A model generated the notes under the pieces. It was not told the origin of the DNA and searched no databases. It was given only the letters and a program-made list of their open reading frames with translations. A stretch of 64,000 nt of DNA, taken from Sphaerisporangium rufum (lineage in GTDB: Bacteria > Actinomycetota > Actinomycetes > Streptosporangiales > Streptosporangiaceae). Position 1 is the stretch's first letter; the number at the start of each line of letters is the position of its first letter. The translations under genes and the position numbers were made by a program. Below are positions 32,870 to 41,812 of this stretch, piece by piece. Location: NCBI RefSeq assembly GCF_016863395.1, contig NZ_BOOU01000044.1:186001-250000 (forward strand). Reading direction: 5' to 3'.

Positions 32870-33505
32870 TCAATCATCATTATTTTTAGAAAACGCCACG
32901 CAGCACTCCCCCGGACGCGGGTCCAGCCGGGCGGCATGGTCCGCGTCGCCGACCGCCGCCAGCAACCCCTCGCACAGGGCCAGGTTGAGCGAGCACACCA
33001 GCACCGGCCGCTCCTCGGCCAGCAGGTGGAAGGGGCAGTTGCGCAGCCGCAGCACGCCTTCGTCCTGATAGGGCTGGTAACCGCGCTCGGCCAGCGCTTC
33101 GCGCAGGCCGGCGGCGGCCACCCGCTCGCCCACCCGGCGGGCCGCCGCCTCGGCGGCCTGGTCGCCGCCCAGCGCGTCCACCGCCTCCGCCAGCACTAGG
33201 GCCAGCGTGCGGTAGTCGCGGGGCGGGACGCTCACCTGGTGCTCGGCCGCCGAACGCCGGTAGACCTTGGCCGGGCGGCCGCCGCCCGGCCCGGCCTTCC
33301 CGCTCAGCCGGCGGTACCCGGACGCCAGCAGCCCGCCTTCGACCAGTTTGTCCAGGTGGAAGGCGGCCAGCGTGCGGCTCACCCCGGCGCCGCGCGCGGC
33401 CTCGTCCCGGCCGACCTCGTGCCCCTGCGCGGCCACGTAGTCGTACAGCGCCCGGCGCACCGGGTCGCGCAGCACCGCCAGCACCTCGAGATCGTCACCG
33501 CTCAC
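32870..33505 (-). CDS. ArsR/SufR-like winged-helix regulator with cysteine cluster
   Basis: A 211-aa regulator. The N-terminal winged helix (LEVLAVLRDPVRRALYDYVA, VGRDEAARGAGVSRTLAAFHLDKLVEGGL) is followed by a C-terminal region with five cysteines in the order NCPF, LVC, ALC and ECC (C-X13-C-X6-C-X22-CC). Regulators with the NCPF...LVC...CCV pattern are the SufR-like group that binds an iron-sulfur cluster. The start is GTG 33505. It is the first gene of a two-gene operon with the DUF3291 protein. The last codons (KNNDD) and the downstream spacer are strikingly AT-rich for this genome. Confidence 0.8.
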   Translation of the reverse strand: MSGDDLEVLAVLRDPVRRALYDYVAAQGHEVGRDEAARGAGVSRTLAAFHLDKLVEGGLLASGYRRLSGKAGPGGGRPAKVYRRSAAEHQVSVPPRDYRTLALVLAEAVDALGGDQAAEAAARRVGERVAAAGLREALAERGYQPYQDEGVLRLRNCPFHLLAEERPVLVCSLNLALCEGLLAAVGDADHAARLDPRPGECCVAFSKNNDD

Positions 33506-33765
33506 AGCGGGAGTCTAGGCCGCCGAGCCACCGTCCTCGCCGCGCACCACAGCCCTCGCGCCACGGCCACGCGCCGCCCCTTCCATGGCGGACTCGGCTG
33601 GAACGGTCGTGAACGGACGGCCTGACCGTCGGGCAGCCTGGCAGGACGCCAGATGAACGATCCACCCCTCGCCCTTTACAAAGTAGATCAGGCAGGGCGA
33701 CCGCCGGTGCGCCGCGGGCCTCCGCGTCCCGGACACCGCACCCGGTCACGGCCGGTGGAGGTGCG
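33506..33765. other. Non-coding spacer upstream of the SufR-like gene
   Basis: No convincing gene is visible here; the open frames lack family motifs. The only notable element is an AT-rich patch at about 33674-33686 (ctttacaaagtag) with a near-palindromic ctttacaaag core, reading ctttgtaaag on the minus strand, about 170 bp upstream of the regulator's GTG. It could be an operator for an ArsR/SufR-type protein. Confidence 0.4.
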
Positions 33766-33799
33766 AAGGCCGCCCCGGCGGGTGCGCCGGGGCGGCCTT
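33766..33799 (-). terminator. Hairpin after the FKBP gene
   Basis: Perfect 15-bp arms (33766-33780 and 33785-33799, starting aaggccgcccc) with loop ggtg, 17 bp past the stop codon of the FKBP gene. Very stable, without a long U-tract. Confidence 0.75.
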
Positions 33800-33815
33800 G
33801 GCGAAGCGTGGCGGG

Positions 33816-34766
33816 TCAGTAGGCGCCGAGGACGTCGACCACGAACACCAGCGTGTCGGTGCCCTTGATCTTGTCGCCCTGGCCCTGCTTGCCGTACCCG
33901 AGGTCCGGCGGGATGGACAGCAGCATCCGGCTGCCGACCGGGACGCCGACCAGGCCCTGGTCCCAGCCCTTGATGACCTTGCCGACGCCGATCGGGAACA
34001 TCACCGGCTGGCCGCGGGTCCAGGAGCTGTCGAACTCGGTGCCCTTGCCCCAGATCTTGCCGGTGTAGTGCACCAGCAGGCTCTGGCCCTTCTTCACCAC
34101 CGGGCCGGTGCCCTTGATGACGGTCTTGGCGACCAGGCCCTTGGGCGCGGACTCATCGGTCTTGGTGGTGAGCACCGGGGCCTTGTCGCCGCCGGGGTTC
34201 TCCAGCTTGACGCCCTTGACGCCGGGGTCGGTGGCGGTGCCCTGCGCGGCCTTGACGGTGGGCACGCCCATCACGTCGACGACGTAGACGCTGGCCATCT
34301 GGTCGGCGCCCTGCGACTTGGCCTGCTCGGCCTGCTGCGGAGTGAGGCTGTCCTTGGCCACCACGGCGAGGAACCGGCCGCCGGGCTTGCTGTCCTGGAA
34401 GGCCTTGTGCACCACCGACGGCAGGTTGGCGTCGACCTTGATGAGCTGCGGCGCGCCGTCGTCGTAGGTGGAGCCGGAGGCGCCGTTGGCCTTGCCGTCC
34501 CAGCTGTAGGCGGTGAGGTTGGCCACCACCGAGTCGCCGTCCTTGACGGCCGCGCCCTGCCCCTCGGAGATCGTCTCGGCCGAGGAGGTCACCGGCGGCT
34601 TGCCCGAGGGGAAGGTCACCTGCGGCTTCTGGCCGAAGGACCCGGCCACCTTTACCCCGGAGGCGGTGGCGCCGGCGGGCTTGGCGGCGCTGTCACCGCC
34701 CCCTCCCCCGCCACAGGCGGCGGCGAAGAGCAACGGCACGGCGACGAGAACGGCCAATCGGCGCAT
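33816..34766 (-). CDS. FKBP-type peptidyl-prolyl isomerase, lipoprotein
   Basis: A 316-aa exported protein: signal peptide with lipobox FAAAC (C18), a glycine-rich tether, a degenerate N-terminal FKBP-like domain (about residues 55-180), and a C-terminal canonical FKBP domain. The latter shows LLVHYTGKIW, GTEFDSSWTRGQPVMFPIGVGKVIKGWDQGLVGVPVGSRMLL (given here in shortened reading: GTEFDSSW, VIKGWDQGLVG), PPDLGYG and LVFVVDVLGAY. It catalyses proline isomerisation outside the membrane. ATG 34766 was chosen over ATG 34772 because of the taggg spacing. Its place after pafA is the conserved actinobacterial order. Confidence 0.92.
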   Translation of the reverse strand: MRRLAVLVAVPLLFAAACGGGGGGDSAAKPAGATASGVKVAGSFGQKPQVTFPSGKPPVTSSAETISEGQGAAVKDGDSVVANLTAYSWDGKANGASGSTYDDGAPQLIKVDANLPSVVHKAFQDSKPGGRFLAVVAKDSLTPQQAEQAKSQGADQMASVYVVDVMGVPTVKAAQGTATDPGVKGVKLENPGGDKAPVLTTKTDESAPKGLVAKTVIKGTGPVVKKGQSLLVHYTGKIWGKGTEFDSSWTRGQPVMFPIGVGKVIKGWDQGLVGVPVGSRMLLSIPPDLGYGKQGQGDKIKGTDTLVFVVDVLGAY

Positions 34767-34922
34767 GGGCATCCCTAGGAAAGACGTCAGGCTCGCGCCA
34801 CACTACCCGACCTGCGGCGCGGGACGATCCGGATGGCACGACCTTGACCGGCCACGGCCCCGGCCTTGACACCCGATCCGCGGCGGGCCGGGCCGTACGC
34901 AGGTCAACGTCCCGGACACGGG

Positions 34923-34957
34923 TCACGGCCGGCGCCGGAGGCCGGCGCCGGCCGTGA
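34923..34957 (-). terminator. Hairpin after pafA
   Basis: Perfect 16-bp arms (34923-34938 and 34942-34957, outer bases tcacggccgg/ccggccgtga) with a 3-nt loop, 33 bp beyond the pafA stop. It ends the prcB-prcA-pafA transcript, so the FKBP gene should have its own promoter. Confidence 0.75.
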
Positions 34958-34989
34958 AAGTTTCCCGCCGCTCGCCCGGCGGGCCGGCC

Positions 34990-36348
34990 TCACATGCCGG
35001 CGATCAGCTTGTCCACCCGCTCATCGACCGCGCGGAACGGGTCCTTGCACAGCACGGTGCGCTGGGCCTGGTCGTTCAGCTTCAGGTGCACCCAGTCGAC
35101 GGTGAAGTCGCGGCGCTTCTCCTGCGCCTTGCGGATGAACTCGCCGCGCAGCCGGGCCCGGGTGGTCTGCGGCGGTACCGACTTGGCCTCGAAGATCTTC
35201 AGGTCGGAGGCCACCCGCTCCACCGCGCCCCGCCGCTGCAGCAGGTAGAACAGCCCTCGCTTGCGGTGCACGTCATGGTAGGCGAGGTCGAGCTGGGCGA
35301 CCCGCGGCGAGGACAGCGGCAGGTCGTACTTGTCGCGGTAGCGCTCGATCAGCTGGTACTTCGTCACCCAGTCGATCTCCCGGGAGACCAGGTCGAGGTT
35401 GCCGGACTCCACCGCGCGCAGCGTGCGCTCCCACAGCTCCAGCACCCGCCGGGTGATCGGGTCGGCGCCCCGCCGGTCGGCGAAGTCCTGCGCCTTGGAC
35501 AGGTATTCCTGCTGGATCTCCAGGGACGAGGCCTCGCGCCCGTTGGCCAGGCGCACCCGGCGGCGGCCGGTCATGTCGTGGGAGACCTCGCGGATCGCCC
35601 GGATCGGGTTCTCCAGGCTGAGGTCGCGCATGACCGTGCCGGCCTCCACCATCCGCAGCACCAGGTCGGTCGCGCCGACCTTCAGCAGCATGGTGGCCTC
35701 GCTCATATTGGAGTCGCCGACGATGACGTGCAGGCGGCGGAAGCGCTCGGCGTCGGCGTGCGGCTCGTCCCGGGTGTTGATGATCGGCCGCGAGCGGGTG
35801 GTGGCGCTGGAGACCCCCTCCCAGATGTGCTCGGCCCGCTGGGAGACGCAGTAGACCGCGCCCCGGGGGGTCTGCAGCACCTTGCCGGCCCCGCAGATGA
35901 TCTGCCGGGTCACCAGGAACGGGATCAGGACATCGGCCAGCCGGCCGAACTCGCCGTGCCGGCCCACGAGGTAGTTCTCGTGGCATCCGTAGGAGTTGCC
36001 CGCCGAGTCGGTGTTGTTCTTGAACAGGTAGATGTCCCCGGCGATGCCCTCCTCGCGCAGCCGCTTCTCGGCGTCGACGAGCAGCCCCTCAAGGATGCGC
36101 TCGCCCGCCTTGTCGTGGGTGACCAGCTCCACGACGTTGTCGCACTCGGGTGTGGCGTACTCGGGATGGCTGCCCACGTCCAGATACAGGCGGGCGCCGT
36201 TGCGCAGGAAGACGTTGCTCGATCGACCCCAGGACACGACTCTGCGGAACAGGTACCGCGCCACCTCGTCGGGGGACAGCCGCCGCTGGCCCCGGAAGGT
36301 GCAGGTGACGCCGTATTCGTTCTCCAAGCCGAAGATGCGACGATCCAT
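34990..36348 (-). CDS. pafA: Pup-protein ligase PafA
   Basis: A 452-aa carboxylate-amine ligase of the glutamine synthetase-like fold. It phosphorylates the C-terminal glutamate of Pup and ligates it to substrate lysines. Visible are FGLENEYGV with the metal-binding E9/E11, [36 protein letters not shown] and [20 protein letters not shown], all diagnostic for PafA/Dop. The Dop-specific insertion loop is absent, and the length matches PafA. It is transcribed after prcB and prcA with a 226-bp gap. Confidence 0.97.
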   Translation of the reverse strand: MDRRIFGLENEYGVTCTFRGQRRLSPDEVARYLFRRVVSWGRSSNVFLRNGARLYLDVGSHPEYATPECDNVVELVTHDKAGERILEGLLVDAEKRLREEGIAGDIYLFKNNTDSAGNSYGCHENYLVGRHGEFGRLADVLIPFLVTRQIICGAGKVLQTPRGAVYCVSQRAEHIWEGVSSATTRSRPIINTRDEPHADAERFRRLHVIVGDSNMSEATMLLKVGATDLVLRMVEAGTVMRDLSLENPIRAIREVSHDMTGRRRVRLANGREASSLEIQQEYLSKAQDFADRRGADPITRRVLELWERTLRAVESGNLDLVSREIDWVTKYQLIERYRDKYDLPLSSPRVAQLDLAYHDVHRKRGLFYLLQRRGAVERVASDLKIFEAKSVPPQTTRARLRGEFIRKAQEKRRDFTVDWVHLKLNDQAQRTVLCKDPFRAVDERVDKLIAGM

Positions 36349-36507
36349 CTCCTCACACTATGTCCCCGGGGCGCCCGGCGGGAGAGATCCTCGGCGGGTT
36401 TCCGGGCGCCCGGACGCTGTCCGGGTGGCCGGCCGACCGTGGATCTAACCCGCGGCCGGTGGATCTCCCCGCCGATGACCGGACCCGGCCGGTCGCCGCA
36501 CCGGCCG

Positions 36508-36524
36508 CGGGACACCGCGTCCCG
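36508..36524 (-). terminator. Small hairpin between prcA and pafA
   Basis: cgggac-accgc-gtcccg forms a 6-bp stem within the 226-bp prcA-pafA gap. It is weak, so it may attenuate rather than stop transcription. The gap is otherwise GC-rich with several gggcgcccgg-type short inverted repeats and no gene. Confidence 0.35.
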
Positions 36525-36574
36525 GCCGCCTGTCCAGAAGGAGACCGGGACGCGCCGCTGCGGGCCGCGTGCGA

Positions 36575-37414
36575 CTATTCGGGCGAGCCGGTGTCGATGT
36601 CGCCCTCCGGCGCGGTGGCCGGACCGGTGTCGGCGGGACCGGCCTCCTTGGCGCCGGTCTCCTTGGCGCCGGTGGGCTTGCCCGCGGTGGACCCGCCGCC
36701 CGCCTTGCCGGCCTTGGCCGTCCCGCCGCCGGCCGCGAGCAGCCGCTCCAGGCGCGGGCCGCTCAGCCGCTGGAACTTGCGGTGCTCGCGGGTGCGGTCC
36801 AGCACCGCGACCTCCAGCTGGGCGACCGGGGTGCGCTCGCCGCCGGGTTCGGTCAGCGCCGCCAGCGCCGCGTCCAGCGCCGCCTCCAGGGGCATTCCCT
36901 CGCGGAAGCGGTCCTTCAGCCGGCCGGCCACCGCGTCGGCCACGCCGCCCATGGCCACGTAGCCGTGCTCGTCGGCGACCGAGCCGTCGAAGGTCAGCCG
37001 GTAGATCTGGTCGCCGTCGGGGGTGTCCCCGACCTCGGCCACCACCAGCTCCACCTCGTACGGCTTGCGGGACTCGGTGAAGACCATGCCGAGCGACTGG
37101 GCGTACAGGTTGGCCAGGCCGCGGGCGGTGACGTCGCCGCGGTCGTAGGTGTAGCCGTTGATGTCGGCGTAGCGGATGCCGCCGAGCCGCAGCGCCTCGA
37201 ACTCGTTGTACTTGCCGACCGCGGCGAAGCCGATGCGGTCGTAGATCTCGCTGATCTTGTGCAGCGCCCGGGAGGCGTTGGGCGCGACGAACAGGATGCC
37301 GTTCTCGTACTGCAGCACCACGACGCTGCGGCCGCGCGCGATGCCCTTCCGCGCGAAGTCGGCCTTGTCCCGCATCTCCTGTTCGGGGGACACATATCCA
37401 AAGGGCATGGACAC
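36575..37414 (-). CDS. prcA: 20S proteasome alpha subunit PrcA
   Basis: A 279-aa alpha-type subunit: the N-terminal gate sequence [28 protein letters not shown] and the Ntn-hydrolase fold without a catalytic threonine. It has a long C-terminal Ala/Gly/Lys/Glu-rich tail from about residue 230 (typical of actinobacterial PrcA, but long). Alpha rings cap the core particle and bind the ARC/Mpa ATPase. GTG 37414 or the ATG two codons later could start it. It lies 35 bp after prcB. Confidence 0.96.
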   Translation of the reverse strand: MSMPFGYVSPEQEMRDKADFARKGIARGRSVVVLQYENGILFVAPNASRALHKISEIYDRIGFAAVGKYNEFEALRLGGIRYADINGYTYDRGDVTARGLANLYAQSLGMVFTESRKPYEVELVVAEVGDTPDGDQIYRLTFDGSVADEHGYVAMGGVADAVAGRLKDRFREGMPLEAALDAALAALTEPGGERTPVAQLEVAVLDRTREHRKFQRLSGPRLERLLAAGGGTAKAGKAGGGSTAGKPTGAKETGAKEAGPADTGPATAPEGDIDTGSPE

Positions 37415-37449
37415 CGGTGGTGATCCTCTCCTGGCCGTGGGTTTGAGAA

Positions 37450-38283
37450 CTAGCGCAGCGGGGCGGTGGGACCGTCGGGGGTCTGCAGGCGCTGGTCGAG
37501 CATGCGCCGCACGTACCCCTCGACCTCCTCGTCGCTCAGCCGGCGGTATCCCTCGTCGTCGATCACCGCGATCAGCGGCCAGATCTTACGGGTGACGTCC
37601 GGCCCGCCGGTGGCCGAGTCGTCGTCGGCGGCGTCGTACAGGGCGTTCACGCAGGCGAGCACGGTGTCCTCCGCGCTCATCCCCTCGCGGTACAGCTTCT
37701 TCAGCGCGCCGCGCGCGAACAGCGAGCCCGAGCCGATCGAGGCGTAGCCGGTCTGCTCGTAGGGGCCGCCGCCGACGTCGTAGGAGTAGATGCGGCCGCG
37801 CGCGCTGGTCTCGTCGAAGGCGGCGAACAGTGGGACGACCGCCAGGCCCTGCATGGCCATGGGCAGGTTGCCGCGGATCATGGTGGCCAGCCGGTTGGCC
37901 TTGCCCTCGACCGAGAGCGTGCGGCCCTCGCGCTTCTCGTAGTGCTCCAGCTCCACGCAGTACAGCCGGGCGAGCTCCATGCCGACGCTGGCGGTGCCGG
38001 CGATGCCCATGGCGGAGTACTCGTCGGTGCGGAAGACCTTCTCCATGTCCTTCTGGGAGATGTAGTTGCCCGAGGTGGCCCGCCGGTCGCCCGCGATCAC
38101 CACGCCGCCGGCGAAGACGGCCGCGACGATCGTGGTCGCGTGCGGCAGCCGGTCGCCGACCGGGCCCGACGCCTCGAACCTCCCGGGCAGCAGCCCCGGG
38201 GCGTACGAACCGACGAACTCGGTGAACGATGTGGAACCGGTGTCCCGGAAAAGGTCGTTCATCCAGCCCCGCTGTGCTGTCAC
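37450..38283 (-). CDS. prcB: 20S proteasome beta subunit PrcB
   Basis: A 277-aa precursor with a 49-residue propeptide and the catalytic threonine T50 at the LPHA/TTIVA junction. It has [17 protein letters not shown] (the active-site Asp/Arg/Lys region), [15 protein letters not shown], and [19 protein letters not shown]. The junction reads HA-TT rather than the more common HG-TT. GTG 38283 was chosen because gggagg lies seven bases upstream. It begins the prcB-prcA-pafA run. The usual neighbour upstream, pup, is displaced by 9 kb. Confidence 0.96.
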   Translation of the reverse strand: MTAQRGWMNDLFRDTGSTSFTEFVGSYAPGLLPGRFEASGPVGDRLPHATTIVAAVFAGGVVIAGDRRATSGNYISQKDMEKVFRTDEYSAMGIAGTASVGMELARLYCVELEHYEKREGRTLSVEGKANRLATMIRGNLPMAMQGLAVVPLFAAFDETSARGRIYSYDVGGGPYEQTGYASIGSGSLFARGALKKLYREGMSAEDTVLACVNALYDAADDDSATGGPDVTRKIWPLIAVIDDEGYRRLSDEEVEGYVRRMLDQRLQTPDGPTAPLR

Positions 38284-38447
38284 GCGACTTCCTCCCAAGC
38301 GCCTACACGTCCTAGGGCGACCCTACTGCCGTGGCTGTGCTGGTTGCACTTCCCCCTATCCGCTCACGGCGAACCCCTTTCGCCCAGGCAGCCCCATCGT
38401 TCCCAAATCTTGTCTTTACGCCGGTGACCGAGCGTGGAATTGTTCAG

Positions 38448-38470
38448 TTGTCGTGACATACAGGTAAAAC
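38448..38470 (+). promoter_or_regulatory. Candidate promoter of the sugar ABC operon
   Basis: TTGTCGTGA, 8 bases, then TAAAAC, ending 24 bp before the solute-binding protein's GTG. It resembles the PafBC-type RecA-NDp promoter (TTGTCRGTG-N8-TANNNT) in its first half and spacing, but misses the GTG register and the last T. Treat it as an ordinary promoter candidate unless tested. Confidence 0.35.
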
Positions 38471-38494
38471 CTCTGGTGCCTCAGGAGGTCTTCC

Positions 38495-39871
38495 GTGAGA
38501 CCCGCCCGCATGCTGACCGCACTCGCCGCCGCCACGCTCGCGCTCGCCGCGTGCGGCTCGGAGGGTTCCTCCTCCGGTTCCGGCGACGACAACACCCTGA
38601 CGATCACCGCGAACGCCATCTCCGGCGGCAAGAACGCCGCCACCGCCGACTGGACCAAGAACTGGCTGATCCCCAAGTTCCAGGAGGCGCAGAAGGCCAA
38701 GGGCCGCAACGTCCAGGTCACGTTCCAGCCGAACGGCGTGGACGACGAGCAGTACAAGACCAAGATCGCTCTGGACCTGAAGTCGAAGGCCGGCGCGGAC
38801 ATCATCGACCTGGACGGCATCTGGGTCGGCGAGTTCGCCCAGGCCGGGTACATCAAGCCGCTGAACGAGGCGGCCGGCCCCGAGGTCGACAAGTGGGAGG
38901 GCTGGAGCCAGATCCCCGAGGCCGTCCAGGGGCTCGGGGCCTTCGAGGACAAGAAGTACGGGCTCCCCCAGGGCACCGACGGCCGGGTGCTGTTCTACAA
39001 CAAGAAGCTGTTCGCCAAGGCCGGGCTGCCCGCCGACTGGCAGCCCAAGAGCTGGCAGGAGATCATCGACGCGGGCACCGCGCTGAAGAAGGCCGGGGTT
39101 CCCACCCCGCTGCAGATCGACGCGGGCACCGCCATGGGCGAGGCGACCACCATGCAGGGCGCGCTGCCGCTGCTGGTGGGCACCGGCAGCGAGATCTTCG
39201 CCGACGGCAAGTGGGCCGGCGGCTCGCAGGCGGTCAAGGACGTGCTCGGCTTCTACCGGCAGATCTTCACCGCCGGGCTGGCCGAGCCCCGGCTGCAGCA
39301 GGAGGCCAAGGGCCGCGACAAGTCGTTCCAGCAGTTCGCCGACGGCAAGATCGGCGTGCTGGCCGAGGGCGACTACTTCTGGCGCTCGGTGATCGAGCCG
39401 AAGGCCGGCGTCGCCCCGATGCAGGACCGCGAGGACACCGTCGGCTACGCGCTGATCCCGGCCAAGCAGCCGGGCGCCGGAGTGCGCGGGCAGGACTTCG
39501 TCAGCATGTCCGGCGGCGCGGTGCGCGTCCTGAACCCCAACTCCAAGAACCCCAAGCTGGCCTGGGAGCTGCTCGCCTTCATGCACTCGGCGGAGGCCAC
39601 CAAGGAGGGCCTGATCGGCGAGGCGCGGATCACCTCGCGCACCGACGTCAACGACGAGGTGCTCAAGGACAACCCCATGCTGGACTTCGTCGCCCAGAAG
39701 GTGCTGCCGATCACCTCCTACCGGCCCGGCCTGGCGGTCTACCCGCAGGTGTCGGTCGCCCTGCAGGAGGCCACCGCCGACATCGTCTCGGGCAAGAGCG
39801 TGGAGGAGGCCGCCGCCGCCTACGACAAGAAGGTCGCCGACCTCGTCGGCCCCGAGAACGTCACCCGATGA
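38495..39871 (+). CDS. Carbohydrate ABC transporter solute-binding lipoprotein
   Basis: A 458-aa family 1 extracellular solute-binding protein: lipoprotein signal with LALAAC (C20), a Ser/Gly linker, then two lobes with typical motifs (IIDLDGIWVGEFAQAGYIKPL, KKYGLPQGTDGRVLFYNKKLF, WQEIIDAGTALKKAG). It captures a sugar outside the membrane and delivers it to the two permeases that follow. The downstream mannosidase suggests a mannose-containing glycan. GTG 38495 follows caggagg. It is divergent from prcB across 211 bp. Confidence 0.92.
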   Translation: MRPARMLTALAAATLALAACGSEGSSSGSGDDNTLTITANAISGGKNAATADWTKNWLIPKFQEAQKAKGRNVQVTFQPNGVDDEQYKTKIALDLKSKAGADIIDLDGIWVGEFAQAGYIKPLNEAAGPEVDKWEGWSQIPEAVQGLGAFEDKKYGLPQGTDGRVLFYNKKLFAKAGLPADWQPKSWQEIIDAGTALKKAGVPTPLQIDAGTAMGEATTMQGALPLLVGTGSEIFADGKWAGGSQAVKDVLGFYRQIFTAGLAEPRLQQEAKGRDKSFQQFADGKIGVLAEGDYFWRSVIEPKAGVAPMQDREDTVGYALIPAKQPGAGVRGQDFVSMSGGAVRVLNPNSKNPKLAWELLAFMHSAEATKEGLIGEARITSRTDVNDEVLKDNPMLDFVAQKVLPITSYRPGLAVYPQVSVALQEATADIVSGKSVEEAAAAYDKKVADLVGPENVTR

Positions 39872-40059
39872 CCCACGCCGACAAGCCCGCCCCGCCGCGC
39901 GGTGGGATCACCCGGCGGGCCACCACTCCGGTGTTCGGGCGCGCCGGTGTCCTGAGGGAGGAGCGGTCAAGTGCGAGGAACGAGCGCTTGCCCGCGACGA
40001 CTGAAGGACGCCGGCTGAAGGGCGCCCGAACACAGCGCGAGCGGAGCGAGCGCCAATGA
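39868..40059 (+). CDS. 63-aa ORF coupled at both ends between SBP and permease
   Basis: A small frame with ATG in the SBP stop (ATGA at 39868) and TGA overlapping the first permease's ATG (40056-40059). The protein is basic (NERLPATTEGRRLKGARTQ near its end) and lacks family motifs. Its second half is made by the inverted-repeat element at 39931-40033 and resembles translated REP-like sequence. It may be a real leader that couples translation, or the original N-terminus of the permease gene interrupted by a palindromic insertion. Confidence 0.4.
   Translation: MTHADKPAPPRGGITRRATTPVFGRAGVLREERSSARNERLPATTEGRRLKGARTQRERSERQ
39931..40033. repeat. 103-bp inverted-repeat element between SBP and permease genes
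   Basis: gtgttcgggcgc (39931-39942) and gcgcccgaacac (40022-40033) are perfect 12-bp inverted repeats that bound a segment rich in short gagcgg/gaggaacgagcg motifs. The stem would sit directly after the SBP gene, a place where such structures raise SBP mRNA over permease mRNA. Its repeat-like content also suggests a small palindromic (REP/MITE-like) insertion. Confidence 0.6.
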
Positions 40060-40940
40060 GCACAGACGCCGCGGGACTCGGGCGGGGCCGGGCGGTCGGG
40101 TTCATGGTGCCGGCGCTCGTGCTCATCGGCGTGTTCCTGGTGTTCCCCGCGCTGTGGACGATCTATCTCGGGCTCACCGACTTCCGGCTGACCGGCCTGG
40201 CCGCGGCGGACCCGAAATTCGTCGGCGCCGAGAACTACACCGCGGCCCTCGGCGACGAGCGCTTCCACACCTCGCTGTGGCTCACCGTGCAGTTCGTGCT
40301 CGGCTCGGCGGTGATCGGCCAGGCCGGGCTCGGCTTCGCGATCGCCTGGGCGCTGCGCGACCGCAGCGGGCCGGTACGGCGGGTGGTGGAGGGCCTGGTG
40401 CTGCTGGCCTGGATCCTGCCGTCCTCGGTGGTGGCGTTCCTGTGGATCGCGCTGCTGGACGGCGACCAGGGCACGCTGAACGCGCTGCTGCGCACCGACG
40501 GGTTCGCCTGGCTGCTGGACCACCCGATGGCGTCGATCGTCCTGTTCAACACCTGGCGCGGCACCGCGTTCTCGATGATGCTCTACGGCGCGGCGCTGGA
40601 GAGCGTGCCGCCCTCGCACCTGGAGACGGCCCGGCTGGCCGGGGCGTCGGCGTTCCAGCAGCTGCGCGACGTGGTCTTCCCGCGGATCCGCGGGCACATG
40701 CTGACCAACCTGCTGCTGATCAGCCTGTGGACGTTCAACGACTTCACCGCCTTCCAGCTCACCGCGGGCGGGCCGGAGGGCCGTTCGGAGATCCTGCCGG
40801 TGTACATCTACAACGTCGCGCTGAACGGCGGGAAGCTCGGCTTCGGCGCCGCGGTGTCGTTCCTGGTGCTGCTGATCAACCTGGTGCTGGCGCTGGTGTA
40901 CCTGCGCCTGCTGCGCGGCCGGCGGGGGGTGGCGGCATGA
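40056..40940 (+). CDS. Carbohydrate ABC transporter permease 1 (MalF type)
   Basis: A 294-aa permease with six TM segments (GFMVPALVLIGVFLVFPALWT as TM1) and the EAA loop AARLAGASAFQQLRDVVFPRI preceded by a LETARL motif. It forms a heterodimer with the next gene product. The ATG is within the TGA of the 63-aa ORF, and its own stop overlaps the next ATG. It has family-typical length and a start with MSTDAAG before TM1. Confidence 0.93.
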   Translation: MSTDAAGLGRGRAVGFMVPALVLIGVFLVFPALWTIYLGLTDFRLTGLAAADPKFVGAENYTAALGDERFHTSLWLTVQFVLGSAVIGQAGLGFAIAWALRDRSGPVRRVVEGLVLLAWILPSSVVAFLWIALLDGDQGTLNALLRTDGFAWLLDHPMASIVLFNTWRGTAFSMMLYGAALESVPPSHLETARLAGASAFQQLRDVVFPRIRGHMLTNLLLISLWTFNDFTAFQLTAGGPEGRSEILPVYIYNVALNGGKLGFGAAVSFLVLLINLVLALVYLRLLRGRRGVAA

Positions 40941-41812
40941 CCGTGGGCCACGAGACCCGGCCGGCCGCGCCGCCCGCGCCGGCGGGCACCGGGCGGGTGC
41001 GCCACTCGCTGGGCGCGATCGGCCGGGCGACGTTCCTGGCCATGGTGGCCGGGTTCTTCGCGCTGCCCCTGCTGTGGCTGGCCACCGCGCCGTTCGACGC
41101 GCACCCGACGATCACCGCGTCGGTGCCGGAGTTCACGCTGCGCAACTTCCGGTCGCTGCTGGACAACCCCTACGCGCTGGGCTCGCTGGCCAACTCGGTG
41201 ATCCAGTCGGCGGGCAGCGCGGTGCTGGTGGTCGGGCTGGCGGCGCTGGCGGCGTACGCGCTGTCGCGGGTGCGGGTGCCGGGCCGCGACGCGCTGCTGT
41301 ACTGCCTGCTGCTGCTGTCGTCGGTGGTGACCGGCACCGCCGCGATGGTGCCGATCTTCGAGCTGGCGACCCGGCTGAACCTGATCGACACCCACCTGGG
41401 GGTCATCCTCACGCTGACCGGCGGCCTCCTGCCGGCGGCGATCTTCATCCTGAAGGACTTCATGGACGCCACCCCCACCTCCTACGAGGAGTCGGCCCGG
41501 GTGTTCGGCGCCGGCCCGCTGCAGATCCTGTGGCACATCGTGGTGCCGGTGGTGCGGCCCGGGCTGGCCACCATCGGGGTGTGGGCGGTCGCCTCGGTGT
41601 GGGGCAGCTTCCTGACCCCGTTCATCCTGCTGCGCGACCCGGAGAAGTCGCCCGGCGCGGTGATCCTCTACACCCTCTACACCGAGGGGGGCTCGCCGAA
41701 GCTGGACCTGATCTCCACCTTCTCGCTGCTGTACTCCCTCCCGGTCGTCCTCATGTACGTGTTCGTCAGCCGCAAGTACGGCTTCCGCTTCCACGGAGGG
41801 ATCAAAAGGTGA
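40937..41812 (+). CDS. Carbohydrate ABC transporter permease 2 (MalG type)
   Basis: A 291-aa permease with six TMs and an EAA loop (EESARVFGAGPLQILWHIVVP). It pairs with the preceding permease. ATG 40937 overlaps the previous stop (ATGA). Its C-terminal SRKYGFRFHGGIKR segment is a common end in MalG-type permeases of this subgroup. The next gene's GTG overlaps its stop, so SBP-to-hydrolase expression is fully coupled. Confidence 0.93.
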   Translation: MTVGHETRPAAPPAPAGTGRVRHSLGAIGRATFLAMVAGFFALPLLWLATAPFDAHPTITASVPEFTLRNFRSLLDNPYALGSLANSVIQSAGSAVLVVGLAALAAYALSRVRVPGRDALLYCLLLLSSVVTGTAAMVPIFELATRLNLIDTHLGVILTLTGGLLPAAIFILKDFMDATPTSYEESARVFGAGPLQILWHIVVPVVRPGLATIGVWAVASVWGSFLTPFILLRDPEKSPGAVILYTLYTEGGSPKLDLISTFSLLYSLPVVLMYVFVSRKYGFRFHGGIKR

